Positions 25,667 to 35,455 of a stretch of DNA of 64,000 bases are shown here, in pieces. A program made the position numbers and the translations under genes. Below the pieces are notes generated by a model that was given only the letters and a program-made list of their open reading frames with translations, was not told the DNA's origin and searched no databases. This stretch comes from Streptomyces sp. NBC_01351 (GTDB lineage Bacteria > Actinomycetota > Actinomycetes > Streptomycetales > Streptomycetaceae). The stretch covers positions 1,364,001 to 1,428,000 of the forward strand of contig NZ_CP108356.1 in assembly GCF_036237315.1 (NCBI RefSeq). Reading direction: 5' to 3'. Each line of letters starts with the position of its first letter. Position 1 is the first letter of the stretch.

Positions 25667-27838
25667 CTAGTCGCTGTACGTCTCGCCGCGCTCGGCCTTC
25701 GCGACCAGGGAGGCGGGCGGGGTGAAGCGCTCCCCGTACTGCGCGGCCAGCTCCTGGGCGCGGGCCACGAAGCCCGGCAGGCCGCCCTCGTAGCCGTTGA
25801 TGTACTGGATCACGCCGCCGGTCCACGCCGGGAAGCCGATGCCCATGATGGAACCGATGTTGGCGTCGGCGATCGAGGTGAGGACGCCCTCGTCGAGGCA
25901 GCGGACGGTGTCCAGGGCCTCGGAGAAGAGCATCCGCTCCTTCATGTCGACGAACGGGATCTCGGCGTCCGGTTTGGCGAAGTGCTCGCGCAGGCCCGGC
26001 CAGATGCGGGCGCGCTTGCCGTTGTCGTCGTACTCGTAGAAGCCGCCGCCCCCGCTGCGGCCGGGGCGGCCGAACTCGTCGACCATGCGGTCGATGACGG
26101 TGTCGGCGGGGTGCTCGGCCCACGCCCGGCCCTCGGCCTCGAAGGCCTTCCGCGTCTCGTTGCGGATCTTGCGCGGGAGCGTGAGGGTGAGCTCGTCCAT
26201 CAGGGAGAGCACCTTGGCCGGGTACCCGGCCTGGGCGGCGGCCTGCTCGATCGAGGCGGGCTCGATGCCCTCGCCGACCATCGCCACACCCTCGTTGATG
26301 AACTGGCCGATGACGCGCGAGGTGAAGAACCCGCGCGAGTCGTTGACCACGATCGGGGTCTTGTTGATCTGGCGGACCAGGTCGAAGGCGCGGGCGATGG
26401 CCTCGTCGCCGGTCCGCTCCCCCTTGATGATCTCGACGAGCGGCATCTTGTCGACCGGCGAGAAGAAGTGCAGCCCGATGAAGTCGGCGGGGCGCGAAAC
26501 CCCTTCCGCCAGGCCGGTGATGGGCAGGGTGGAGGTGTTGGAGCAGAGCAGCGCGTCCGGGGTGAGGAAGTCCTGGATCTCCTGGAACACCTTGTGCTTG
26601 AGGGCGGTGTCCTCGAAGACGGCCTCGATGACGGCGTCGCAGCCCGCCAGGTCGGCGGCTTCGGCGGTCGGCGTGATCCGGGCGAGCAGCTCGGTGCGCT
26701 GGGCCTCGGTGGTACGGCCGCGGGAGACGGCCTTGTCGAGCAGCTTCTCGGAGTACGCCTTGCCCTTGGCGGCGGCCTCGGCGGTGACGTCCTTGAGGAC
26801 CACCTCGATGCCCGCGCGGGCGCAGGAGTAGGCGATGCCCGCACCCATCATCCCGGCGCCGAGCACGGCCACCTTGGTGACCTTGCGCGGTGCGATGCCC
26901 TGGGGGCGGCTGCGGCCGGCGTTGACGGCCTGGAGGTCGAAGAAGAACGCCTGGATCATGTTCTTTGCGGTCTGCCCGGTCACCAGCTCGGTGAAGTAGC
27001 GCGCCTCGATGGTCAGCGCCGTCTCGAAGTCCACCTGGGCGCCTTCGACGGCGCAGGAGAGGATGTTGCGCGGCGCCGGGTACGGGGCCCCGTTCAGCTG
27101 CTTCTTCAGGTTGGCCGGGAAGGCCGGGAGGTTCGCTGCGAACCGCGGGTTGGACGGCGTACCGCCCGGGATCTTGTAGCCGGGTACGTCCCAGGGCTGC
27201 TTCGACTCGGGGTGCGCGTCGATGAAGGCGCGGGCCTTGGCGAGCATCTCCTCGGGGGTGGCGGCCAGTTCGTGCACCAGGCCGTTGTCCAGGGCGCGCT
27301 GCGGGTTGTACTGGGTGCCCTGGAGCAGCACCTTCAGCAGCGCGTCGGCGATGCCCATGAGGCGGACGGTGCGGGTGACGCCGCCGCCGGCCGGGAGGAG
27401 GCCGAGGGTGACCTCGGGCAGGCCGATCTTCGAGCCGGGGGCGTCGAGGGCCACGCGGTGGTGGGAGGCCAGGCAGATCTCGTAACCGCCGCCCAGGGCC
27501 GTGCCGTTGATGGCGGCGACGACGGGCTTGCCGAGGGTCTCGATGCGGCGCAGCGAGTGCTTGATGGCGGTGCCGGTGTCGAAGGCCAGCTGCGCGTGCT
27601 CGGGACGCAGCTGGATCATGTCCTTGAGGTCGCCGCCCGCGAAGAAGGTCTTCTTGGCGGAGGTGTAGATGATGCCGCGGATGGAGTCCTTCTCGGCCTC
27701 GGCGCGGTCGGCGACGGCCGCGATGGAGTCCTTGAAGGCCTGGTTCATCGTGTTCGCGGACTGGTCGGGGTCGTCGAGGATCAGGGTGACGACGCCGGTC
27801 TCGTCCTGTTCCCAGCGGATCGTGGTGGACTCGCTCAT
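25667..27838 (-). CDS. Fatty-acid oxidation multifunctional protein (enoyl-CoA hydratase / 3-hydroxyacyl-CoA dehydrogenase)
   Basis: 723 residues like FadB/FadJ alpha subunits. The N-terminal crotonase domain contains TFFAGGDLKDM and NGTALGGGYEICLA. The NAD-binding domain begins at KVAVLGAGMMGAGIAYSCA (about 325), with NTSTLPITGLAE and HFFSPVDKMPLVEII, followed by the C-terminal 3HCDH dimer domain. It carries out the hydration and NAD-dependent oxidation steps of beta-oxidation and is paired with the thiolase 50 bp upstream in the same transcript. It is the last gene of a five-gene catabolic operon. Confidence 0.92.
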   Translation of the reverse strand: MSESTTIRWEQDETGVVTLILDDPDQSANTMNQAFKDSIAAVADRAEAEKDSIRGIIYTSAKKTFFAGGDLKDMIQLRPEHAQLAFDTGTAIKHSLRRIETLGKPVVAAINGTALGGGYEICLASHHRVALDAPGSKIGLPEVTLGLLPAGGGVTRTVRLMGIADALLKVLLQGTQYNPQRALDNGLVHELAATPEEMLAKARAFIDAHPESKQPWDVPGYKIPGGTPSNPRFAANLPAFPANLKKQLNGAPYPAPRNILSCAVEGAQVDFETALTIEARYFTELVTGQTAKNMIQAFFFDLQAVNAGRSRPQGIAPRKVTKVAVLGAGMMGAGIAYSCARAGIEVVLKDVTAEAAAKGKAYSEKLLDKAVSRGRTTEAQRTELLARITPTAEAADLAGCDAVIEAVFEDTALKHKVFQEIQDFLTPDALLCSNTSTLPITGLAEGVSRPADFIGLHFFSPVDKMPLVEIIKGERTGDEAIARAFDLVRQINKTPIVVNDSRGFFTSRVIGQFINEGVAMVGEGIEPASIEQAAAQAGYPAKVLSLMDELTLTLPRKIRNETRKAFEAEGRAWAEHPADTVIDRMVDEFGRPGRSGGGGFYEYDDNGKRARIWPGLREHFAKPDAEIPFVDMKERMLFSEALDTVRCLDEGVLTSIADANIGSIMGIGFPAWTGGVIQYINGYEGGLPGFVARAQELAAQYGERFTPPASLVAKAERGETYSD

Positions 27839-27888
27839 GTTCGCTACTTCCGTGTGAGGTGGGATCAGGGATCAGGGATCAGGACGGT

Positions 27889-29103
<1,215 letters not shown>

Positions 29104-29130
29104 TGGTCAAGCCTTTCGGGAGGTCTGGGT

Positions 29131-30273
29131 CTAGCCGAGCAGGGAACGGCCGATGATCTCTTTCATGATCTCGGTCGTGCCGCCGTAGATGGTCTGGATG
29201 CGGCCGTCGGTGAAGGCCCGCGCGACCCGGTATTCGGTCATGTACCCGTATCCGCCGTGCAGTTGCAGGCACCGGTCGGCGACCCGCTTCTGAAGCTCGG
29301 TCGCCCACCACTTGGCCATCGAGGCGTGTACGTGGTCCAGTTCGCCGTTCGCGTGGTCGACGATGCACCGGTCGAGGAAGGTACGGGTGACCGCGCACTC
29401 GGTGGCCATCTCCGCGATCTCGAACCGGATGTGCTGGAGCTTGGACAGCGGCCGCCCGAAGGCCTCGCGCTCCTTCACGTACCGGGTGGTGATCTCCAGC
29501 AGGTACTCGGCGGCTGCGATGCCGGCCATCGCGATGCCCATCCGCTCCTGCGCCAGGTTGGTCATCAGGTGGACGAAGGCGCCGTTGAGCTCGCCGAGCA
29601 GGTTCTCCTTCGGGACGCGGACGTCGTGGAAGAAGAGCTCGGCCGTGTCCTGGGACTTCTGGCCGATCTTGTCGAGGTTGCGGCCGCGCTCGAAGCCCTC
29701 CGTACCGCGCTCGACGACCAGCAGGGAAAGGCCGTGCGCACCGCCCTCGGGGGTGGTCTTGGCGACGACGATGACCAGGTCGGCGAGGATGCCGTTGGAG
29801 ATGAAGGTCTTGGAACCGTTCAGCACCCAGTGGTCGCCGCGGTCCTCGGCGGTCGTACGGATCCCCTGGAGGTCGGAGCCCGCGCCCGGCTCCGTCATCG
29901 CGATGGCGGTGATGGTCTCGCCCGAGCAGAAGCCGGGCAGCCAGCGGCGCTTCTGCTCCTCGGTGGCGAGTGAGGTCAGGTAGGGCCCGATGATGTCGTT
30001 GTGCAGGCCGATGGCCAGCCCGGGGGCGCCCGCCCGGGTGAACTCCTCGGCGATCACGGCGGCGTAGCGGAAGTCGGTGTTCCCGCCGCCTCCGTACTCC
30101 TCCGGGACGGCGAGGCCCAGCAGCCCCTGCCGGCCGGCGGCCCGCCAGGCCTCGCGGCTGACGATGCCGTCCTTCTCCCACTGCTCGTAGTGCGGCAGTA
30201 CCTCCTTGGTGAGGAAGGTGCGGACGGTTTCGCGGAACGCCTCGTGGTCGGCGTCGAAGATCTGGCGTTTCAT
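29131..30273 (-). CDS. Acyl-CoA dehydrogenase
   Basis: 380 residues, the usual length. The FAD/substrate segments AMTEPGAGSDLQGI and WVLNGSKTFISNG are present, and the C-terminal LQLHGGYGYMTEY carries the position of the catalytic glutamate. It introduces the alpha-beta double bond in an acyl-CoA, feeding the hydratase and thiolase in the same operon. The gap to the thiolase gene is 27 bp. Chain-length or branched-chain preference cannot be judged. Confidence 0.92.
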   Translation of the reverse strand: MKRQIFDADHEAFRETVRTFLTKEVLPHYEQWEKDGIVSREAWRAAGRQGLLGLAVPEEYGGGGNTDFRYAAVIAEEFTRAGAPGLAIGLHNDIIGPYLTSLATEEQKRRWLPGFCSGETITAIAMTEPGAGSDLQGIRTTAEDRGDHWVLNGSKTFISNGILADLVIVVAKTTPEGGAHGLSLLVVERGTEGFERGRNLDKIGQKSQDTAELFFHDVRVPKENLLGELNGAFVHLMTNLAQERMGIAMAGIAAAEYLLEITTRYVKEREAFGRPLSKLQHIRFEIAEMATECAVTRTFLDRCIVDHANGELDHVHASMAKWWATELQKRVADRCLQLHGGYGYMTEYRVARAFTDGRIQTIYGGTTEIMKEIIGRSLLG

Positions 30274-30285
30274 GGGTACGGCTCC

Positions 30286-31311
30286 TTAAAGCCAGTTCTT
30301 GACGGTCTCGATCAGCCGGGCCGGCTCCGGGCCCACGGGCGTGACGTTGAGCATGGTGACGCCCGCCTCGCGGAAGGCCTCGATCCGCTCGCGGACGTAG
30401 CCCTCGGGCCCGCACAGCGTCATCAGCTCGCAGAACTCGTCCGGGACGGCGGCCGCGGCGTCGCGCTTCCGGCCGGAGAGGTAGAGCTCCTGGATCTTCC
30501 GGGCCTCCTCCTCGTAGCCGTAGGCCACGGCGAGGTCGTTGTAGAAGTTCTTGCCGACCGCGCCCATGCCCCCTACGTACAGGGCGATCTGCGGGCGCGC
30601 GAGGTCCCGTACCGCGGCCGCGTCCTCGCCGATGGCGAGCAGGCCGCCCGCGACGGTCTGCAGCGGGCCGAGCTCCGCGGGCCGCTTGGCGGCGCCCTCG
30701 GCGAGCGGGGCGCCCCACACCGCCCGCGCCTTCTCCGGGATGAAGAGGGTGGGCAGCCAGCCGTCGGCGATCTCCGCCGTCATCGCCACGTTGGCCGGGC
30801 CGAGCGAGGCGATGTAGACGGGGATGGCGCTGCGCACGGGGCGGGTGAGGAGCTTCAGCGGCTTGCCGTGCCGGCCGCCCTTCTCGGGCGGCAGCGGCAT
30901 GTCGGTGATGCCGTGGTGGTCGATGGTCTCCCGCCGCCAGATGCGGCGGCACAGGTCCACCGTCTCGCGGGTGCGGCCGAGCGGCCTGTCGTACGGCTTC
31001 CCGTGCCAGCCCTCCACCACCTGCGGGCCGGAGGCGCCGAGGCCGAGCAGCGCCCGGCCGCCGGAGACGGCGTCGAGGCCGGCGGCCGTCTGGGCGATGA
31101 GGCCCGGGGTGCGGGAGTAGACGTTGAGGATCGCCGAGCCGATCTTCAGGCGCTCGGTGCGGGCCGCGAGGTACCCCATGATCGTCGGGGAGTCGAAGCC
31201 CCAGGCCTCGGCGACCCACACCGCGTCGAGCCCCGCCGACTCCAGCTCGGCCGCCTGGTCGGCGGCGCGGCGGGCGTCGCCGGCGTAGTCGAGCATCATG
31301 GACAGTTCCAT
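30286..31311 (-). CDS. LLM-class F420-dependent oxidoreductase
   Basis: 341 residues with a luciferase-like TIM barrel: MELSMMLDYAGDARRAADQAAELESAG, GLDAVWVAEAWGFDSP, LLGLGASGPQVVEGWHG and IPVYIASLGPANVAMTAEIADGWLP. In actinobacteria such proteins mostly use reduced F420. Its place in an acyl-CoA catabolic operon suggests it reduces or oxidises an intermediate of the same substrate. The ATG (31309-31311) overlaps the upstream stop in TGATG, so translation is coupled. Confidence 0.88.
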   Translation of the reverse strand: MELSMMLDYAGDARRAADQAAELESAGLDAVWVAEAWGFDSPTIMGYLAARTERLKIGSAILNVYSRTPGLIAQTAAGLDAVSGGRALLGLGASGPQVVEGWHGKPYDRPLGRTRETVDLCRRIWRRETIDHHGITDMPLPPEKGGRHGKPLKLLTRPVRSAIPVYIASLGPANVAMTAEIADGWLPTLFIPEKARAVWGAPLAEGAAKRPAELGPLQTVAGGLLAIGEDAAAVRDLARPQIALYVGGMGAVGKNFYNDLAVAYGYEEEARKIQELYLSGRKRDAAAAVPDEFCELMTLCGPEGYVRERIEAFREAGVTMLNVTPVGPEPARLIETVKNWL

Positions 31312-32555
31312 CAGGCGTCCTTCTCGGGCTTGGCCGGGGCGTCGTTCGCGGGGTTGGCCGAAGCGTCGTTCGCGGGGTTGGCCGGGGCGTCCTTCAGGAG
31401 TGCCGGCACCCCCCAGTCCGCGGCCACGGACTCGGTGTGCGCGCCCGGCTGGGCGGGGCCGGCGGTGACGGCGGCCGGGGTCGCCGAGAAGCGCGGGGCG
31501 GGCGCGGGCTGCACGATCCCGCCGAAGTCCGTGAAGGTGCCGCGGGCGGCGAGGTGCGGGTGCTCCGGGGCCTCGCGCAGGGAGAGTACGGGCGCCACGC
31601 ACGCGTCGGTGCCCTCGAAGACGGCCGTCCACTCCGCGCGCGTACGGGTCCTGAAGCGTGCGGCGACGGCCTCGCGCAGCTCGCCCCAGCGGGCCAGGTC
31701 CTTGCGGGCCGGGGCCTGGTCCTTGATGCCGAGCAGCTCCACGAAGGTGTCGTAGAACTGCTGCTCCAGGGCCCCCACCGCCATGTACTGGCCGTCGGAG
31801 GTCTCGTAGTTGCCGTAGAAGGGACAGCCTCCGTCGAGCAGGTTCGCCCCGCGGCGGTCCTGCCAGCCGCCCGCCGCCATCATGCCGTGGATCATGGCGG
31901 TGAGGTGGGCGGTGCCGTCGACGATGGCCGCGTCGACGACCTGGCCGGCGCCACCGGGGGTGCGGGCGTGCTGGAGGGCGGCGAGGACGCCGATGACGAG
32001 GTAGAGCGAGCCGCCCGCGTAGTCGCCGACGAGGTTGGCGGGGACGGCCGGGGGCTCGTCCGGGTTGCCGATCATGCCGAGGGCCCCGGTGACGGCGATG
32101 TACGCGATGTCGTGCCCGGCGGTGTGCGCGAGGGGGCCTTCCTGGCCCCAGCCGGTCATCCGGCCGTAGACCAGCTTCGGGTTGCGGGCGTGGCAGTCGG
32201 CCGGACCGACGCCGAGCCGCTCGGCGACCCCGGGGCGGAAGCCCTCGATGAGGACGTCGGCCCGCTCGACCAGGTCCAGGACCCGGGCCGGGCCGTCGGC
32301 CGACTTGAGGTCGACCAGGACGGAACGCTTGTTGCGGTTGGTGACGTCGTAGGCCGGATTGACCGCGAGCCCGCCACCGCCCGGCCGGTCCACCCGTACG
32401 ACGTCGGCCCCCAGGTCGGCGAGGAGCATGGCGGCGAACGGGCCGGGGCCGATGCCCGCCAGTTCGACGACGCGCACGCCGGCCAGCGGGCCGCGGGCGG
32501 CCGCGGTTCCGCTCGCGGTTCCGGCGGTGCCGGCCTCGTTCCCTGTCACTGCCAT
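31311..32555 (-). CDS. CaiB/BaiF-family (family III) CoA transferase
   Basis: 414 residues. The family fold is recognisable from LAGVRVVELAGIGPGPFAAMLLADLGADVVRVDRP, the DLKSADG segment, EGFRPGVAERLGVG, and the active-site-region sequence HDIAYIAVTGALGMIG. It moves CoA between thioesters, and is probably the entry enzyme of the operon, resembling alpha-methylacyl-CoA racemase-like members. The ATG at 32555 has GGGGG four bases upstream; ATG 32591 is in frame but lacks a site. The C-terminus ends in an Ala/Asn/Pro/Asp-rich tail from a 24-bp tandem repeat. Confidence 0.88.
   Translation of the reverse strand: MAVTGNEAGTAGTASGTAAARGPLAGVRVVELAGIGPGPFAAMLLADLGADVVRVDRPGGGGLAVNPAYDVTNRNKRSVLVDLKSADGPARVLDLVERADVLIEGFRPGVAERLGVGPADCHARNPKLVYGRMTGWGQEGPLAHTAGHDIAYIAVTGALGMIGNPDEPPAVPANLVGDYAGGSLYLVIGVLAALQHARTPGGAGQVVDAAIVDGTAHLTAMIHGMMAAGGWQDRRGANLLDGGCPFYGNYETSDGQYMAVGALEQQFYDTFVELLGIKDQAPARKDLARWGELREAVAARFRTRTRAEWTAVFEGTDACVAPVLSLREAPEHPHLAARGTFTDFGGIVQPAPAPRFSATPAAVTAGPAQPGAHTESVAADWGVPALLKDAPANPANDASANPANDAPAKPEKDA
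31339..31386 (-). repeat. Two tandem 24-bp units in the CoA-transferase tail
   Basis: Units at 31339-31362 and 31363-31386 differ only at the end (GAA versus GGG) and are flanked by partial copies. They encode repeated A-N-P-A-N-D-A in a disordered tail. Confidence 0.8.
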
Positions 32556-32610
32556 CGAGCCCCCAGCGTTGTTAGCCGCACGGTGTGACACAACTGATGT
32601 AACACCAGCG

Positions 32611-32639
32611 ATGCTAGGAACGTGACCCCGTCAGCACAA
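32611..32639 (-). promoter_or_regulatory. Promoter of the acyl-CoA catabolic operon
   Basis: On the minus strand, TTGTGC (32634-32639) and TAGCAT (32611-32616) are separated by exactly 17 nt. It lies just upstream of the CoA-transferase start and immediately downstream of the YjbR stop. Confidence 0.6.
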
Positions 32640-32649
32640 GAGCAAGCGC

Positions 32650-33042
32650 TTAGTCGTTTGACTCGATCCTGGCGTCGAGCTCTTTGACGTGCCGCTTGAG
32701 CGCACGGGCCCGATAGCTCTCCTCCACCCACTCGCACAGCACCTCGACCGACGGCGCCCCCTTCTCCCCCAGCGGGACGGACACCCAGCCGGACCGGCCC
32801 AGGCCGTACCCGGTCGGTTCCGCCCCCGGCGCGGCCATGGCGTGGCCGTGCAGTGCCTCGCCCTGGAGCTTCACCGAGAGTCCGGGCTGCTGCGGCCCGT
32901 CGACGGTCCCGAGGAAGAGGAAGATCTTCTTGTTGACCTTGATCACGCAGTCCTCGGGCCCCCACGGGTGGTCCTCCACCGCCTCCGGCAGCCCGAGGGC
33001 GAACTCCCGCACCGCCTCCCACTTGCGCACCGCAGCCTTCAC
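32650..33042 (-). CDS. MmcQ/YjbR-family protein
   Basis: A 130-residue protein with the CyaY-like fold of the YjbR family: VREFALGLPEAVEDHPWG, KVNKKIFLFLG, VSVKLQ and a C-terminal helical SYRARALKRHVKELDA. Family members are described as DNA-binding, but no activity is established. The start is GTG 33042 with GGAGG five bases upstream. It is transcribed divergently from the dehydrogenase-like gene at 33138. Confidence 0.8.
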   Translation of the reverse strand: MKAAVRKWEAVREFALGLPEAVEDHPWGPEDCVIKVNKKIFLFLGTVDGPQQPGLSVKLQGEALHGHAMAAPGAEPTGYGLGRSGWVSVPLGEKGAPSVEVLCEWVEESYRARALKRHVKELDARIESND

Positions 33043-33137
33043 CGACACCTCCAGTTTCCCGCAGGTCGCACCTGCTCGCACGGACAGTCGCTCCTCACGC
33101 TAGCCTCAGCCACCGACACCAGCCGGGAGGAGCGGTC

Positions 33138-34337
33138 ATGAACGCACAAGTTCCGCAGGGCGGGCCCGAACGGGCCTACGACATCGTGCTCTTCGGCGCG
33201 ACGGGGTTCGTCGGGGCCCTGACCGCCGAGTACCTCGCCGCACACGCTCCCGCCGGCTGCCGGTGGGCGTTGGCCGGCCGCGACCTCGGGAAGCTGGAGC
33301 GGCTGCGCGAGCGGCTGGCGGTCATCGACCCCGCGTGCGCGGAGCTGCCCCTGCTCCGGGCGGACGCCGGGGACGTCGCGGCGATGCGCCAACTGGCCGC
33401 TTCCACAGGGGTGCTGGCCACCACCGTGGGTCCGTATATCTGGCACGGGGCGGCGCTGGTCGCCGCCTGCGCCGAGGAGGGCACGGACTACGTGGACCTC
33501 ACCGGGGAGCCGGAGTTCGTGGACCGGATGTACGTCGAGCACGACGCCCGCGCCCGGGAGACGGGGGCCCGGATCGTGCACGCGTGCGGCTTTGACTCGA
33601 TCCCGGCGGACCTCGGGGCGTACTTCACGGTGTCGCGGCTGCCCGAGGGGGTTCCCCTCCGGGTCGACGGGTTCATGCGGTCCAACGCCGTCTTCTCCGG
33701 CGGGACCCTGGCCTCCGCGCTGACCGCGCTGGGGCGCGGCCCGCAGACCTTCGCGGCCGCGCACGCCCGCAGACTGCACGAGCCCCGGCTGCTGGGCCGC
33801 CGCGCGCGGGGGCCCGTGGGGGCACCCAGGTTCAGCCGGGAGACGGGCACCTGGGCGCTGCCGCTGCCCACCCTGGACCCGGCGATCGTGGCGCGGTCGG
33901 CGGCCGCGCTGGAGCGGTACGGCCCGGACTTCCGCTACCGGCACTACGCCTCCGTCAAGCACCTGCCCGTCGCGGTGGGCGGTACGGCGGCCCTGGGTGC
34001 GACGGTGGCCCTGGCCCAGGTCCCGCCCGCGCGGCGGTGGCTGATGAGCCGTTGGGAGTCGGGCCAGGGGCCGGACGCGGAGCGCCGCGCGCGCAGCTGG
34101 TTCACCGTGCGGTTCGTGGGCGAGGGCGGCGGGCGGCGCGTGCTCACCGAGGTCTCCGGCGGCGACCCGGGCTACGGGGAGACGGCGAAGATGCTGGCGG
34201 AGTCCGCTCTCTGCCTGGCCTACGACACCCTGCCCGCCCGTGCCGGCCAGCTCACCACGGCGGTGGCGATGGGCGACGCCCTGCTGGACCGGCTGCGGAA
34301 GGCGGGGATTGGTTTTCGGGTGGCGGACGAGCGGTGA
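33138..34337 (+). CDS. Saccharopine dehydrogenase-like / trans-acting enoyl reductase family protein
   Basis: 399 residues. The N-terminal Rossmann motif is IVLFGATGFVGALTAEYLA, followed by ALAGRDLGKLERL and the family signature DYVDLTGEPEFVDRM and HACGFDSIPADLG. Mycobacterial members act as trans-acting enoyl reductases with polyketide synthases; no synthase is near here. GGGAGGAG precedes ATG 33138, and TAGCCT at 33101-33106 is a likely -10. The stop codon runs directly into a heptamer repeat. Confidence 0.85.
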   Translation: MNAQVPQGGPERAYDIVLFGATGFVGALTAEYLAAHAPAGCRWALAGRDLGKLERLRERLAVIDPACAELPLLRADAGDVAAMRQLAASTGVLATTVGPYIWHGAALVAACAEEGTDYVDLTGEPEFVDRMYVEHDARARETGARIVHACGFDSIPADLGAYFTVSRLPEGVPLRVDGFMRSNAVFSGGTLASALTALGRGPQTFAAAHARRLHEPRLLGRRARGPVGAPRFSRETGTWALPLPTLDPAIVARSAAALERYGPDFRYRHYASVKHLPVAVGGTAALGATVALAQVPPARRWLMSRWESGQGPDAERRARSWFTVRFVGEGGGRRVLTEVSGGDPGYGETAKMLAESALCLAYDTLPARAGQLTTAVAMGDALLDRLRKAGIGFRVADER

Positions 34338-34370
34338 GGTGCGAGGTGTGAGGTGTGAGGTGTGAGGTGC
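34336..34370 (+). repeat. Five tandem GAGGTG(T/C) heptamers
   Basis: Five uninterrupted 7-bp units begin inside the TGA stop of the dehydrogenase-like gene; a further GTGAGGTGT copy follows at 34376. The tract lies between convergent genes. Confidence 0.9.
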
Positions 34371-34424
34371 CAACGGTGAGGTGTCAGCTGCGGGTTGTGG
34401 CTGGTCGGCTTGTGGGCGGCCACC

Positions 34425-35105
34425 TCACCCCGCCGCCTCGCGCAGCGCGCGCCGGCACAGGGAGTCCGCGTGCCGGGTGGACTCGGGGATCCGGAAGCGG
34501 GGGCTGAGGGCGAGGGCGTGGGCGCAGGCGTTGTCCAGCGAGACCCGGTGCCCGACGGAGACGTAGACCGGCTTGATGCCGTCCTGCGTGCGCAGCGCCC
34601 GGCCGACGACGGCGCCGTCCGGTGCGTGGAGCGGGGCGGCGTCTCCGCGCCGGGCGCCCGGTTCCTCGTAGGTGAAGGTGAACGGGTTCTTCGCGATGCC
34701 GATGGCCGGGAGGCCGGTGACCACGCCGAGGTGGCAGGCGAGGCCGAAGCCGCGGGGGTGGGCGAGGCCGTAGCCGTCGCAGACGACCAGGCCGGGCGGG
34801 GTGGTCAGGGCGTCGAGGGCGGCCAGTACGGTCGGCAGCTCGCGGAAGGCGAGCAGGCCGGGTACGTAGGGGAAGCTGACGTGCCCCACGGCGGTGGCCT
34901 CCTCGACCACGTCCAGGGTGACGGCGTCGAGCACCACGGCCGCGGCGGCGACCAGGTCGCGTTCGTCGTCGTAGGCGACGTCGACGCCCGTCACGAACCC
35001 GTGTCCGGGTGGCGGGCCGGGCTCGTCGAGCACGACGTGGTGGCGTAGTTCGTCTTGTATCGCCCGGGCCTCGGCCTCGTCGGCGGGGGTCTTCACAGTC
35101 GTCAT
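34425..35105 (-). CDS. nfi: Endonuclease V (deoxyinosine-specific repair nuclease)
   Basis: 226 residues. Signature segments are FVTGVDVAYDDE (first catalytic aspartate), SFPYVPGLLAFRELP (catalytic glutamate) and VVCDGYGLAHPRGFGLACHLG (second aspartate), followed by GIAKNPF. It nicks DNA or RNA near inosine. Length and motif spacing match the family. It is divergent from the YciI gene, with 26 bp between start codons. Confidence 0.93.
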   Translation of the reverse strand: MTTVKTPADEAEARAIQDELRHHVVLDEPGPPPGHGFVTGVDVAYDDERDLVAAAAVVLDAVTLDVVEEATAVGHVSFPYVPGLLAFRELPTVLAALDALTTPPGLVVCDGYGLAHPRGFGLACHLGVVTGLPAIGIAKNPFTFTYEEPGARRGDAAPLHAPDGAVVGRALRTQDGIKPVYVSVGHRVSLDNACAHALALSPRFRIPESTRHADSLCRRALREAAG

Positions 35106-35131
35106 GGTCCAGCGAGAGTAGCCTGGCGATC

Positions 35132-35431
35132 ATGTTCGTAATGGAGCTCACCTACACGGCGCCCGTCGAAGCCGTCGAAGAGCAGATGGACGCCCACATC
35201 GCCTGGCTGGACGGCTACTACGCCTCCGGCATCTTCCTCGCGTCGGGCCGAAAGGTCCCGCGCGACGGCGGCGTGATCCTGGCCGGCGGGGTGTCCCGGG
35301 CCGAGATCGAGAAGATCGCGGCCGAGGACCCCTTCACGGTGGCGGGCGTGTGCGCCTACCGCATCACGCAGTTCATCGCGACGAAGACCTCGGCGGACCT
35401 GTCGACGGTGCGGGAGAACCCGCTGGTCTGA
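35132..35431 (+). CDS. YciI-family protein
   Basis: 99 residues with the ferredoxin-like YciI fold: MELTYTAPVEAVEEQMDAHIAWLDGYYASGIFLASG, then a GGVILAGGVS turn and DPFTVAGVCAYRI. The conserved histidine/aspartate pair (AHIAWLD) is present. Function is not established; some members act as dehydrochlorinases or stress proteins. The -10-like TAGCCT (35119-35124) lies 7 nt before the ATG with no ribosome binding site. Confidence 0.85.
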   Translation: MFVMELTYTAPVEAVEEQMDAHIAWLDGYYASGIFLASGRKVPRDGGVILAGGVSRAEIEKIAAEDPFTVAGVCAYRITQFIATKTSADLSTVRENPLV

Positions 35432-35455
35432 GGGACTCCGAGACAGCGGGTGCCG

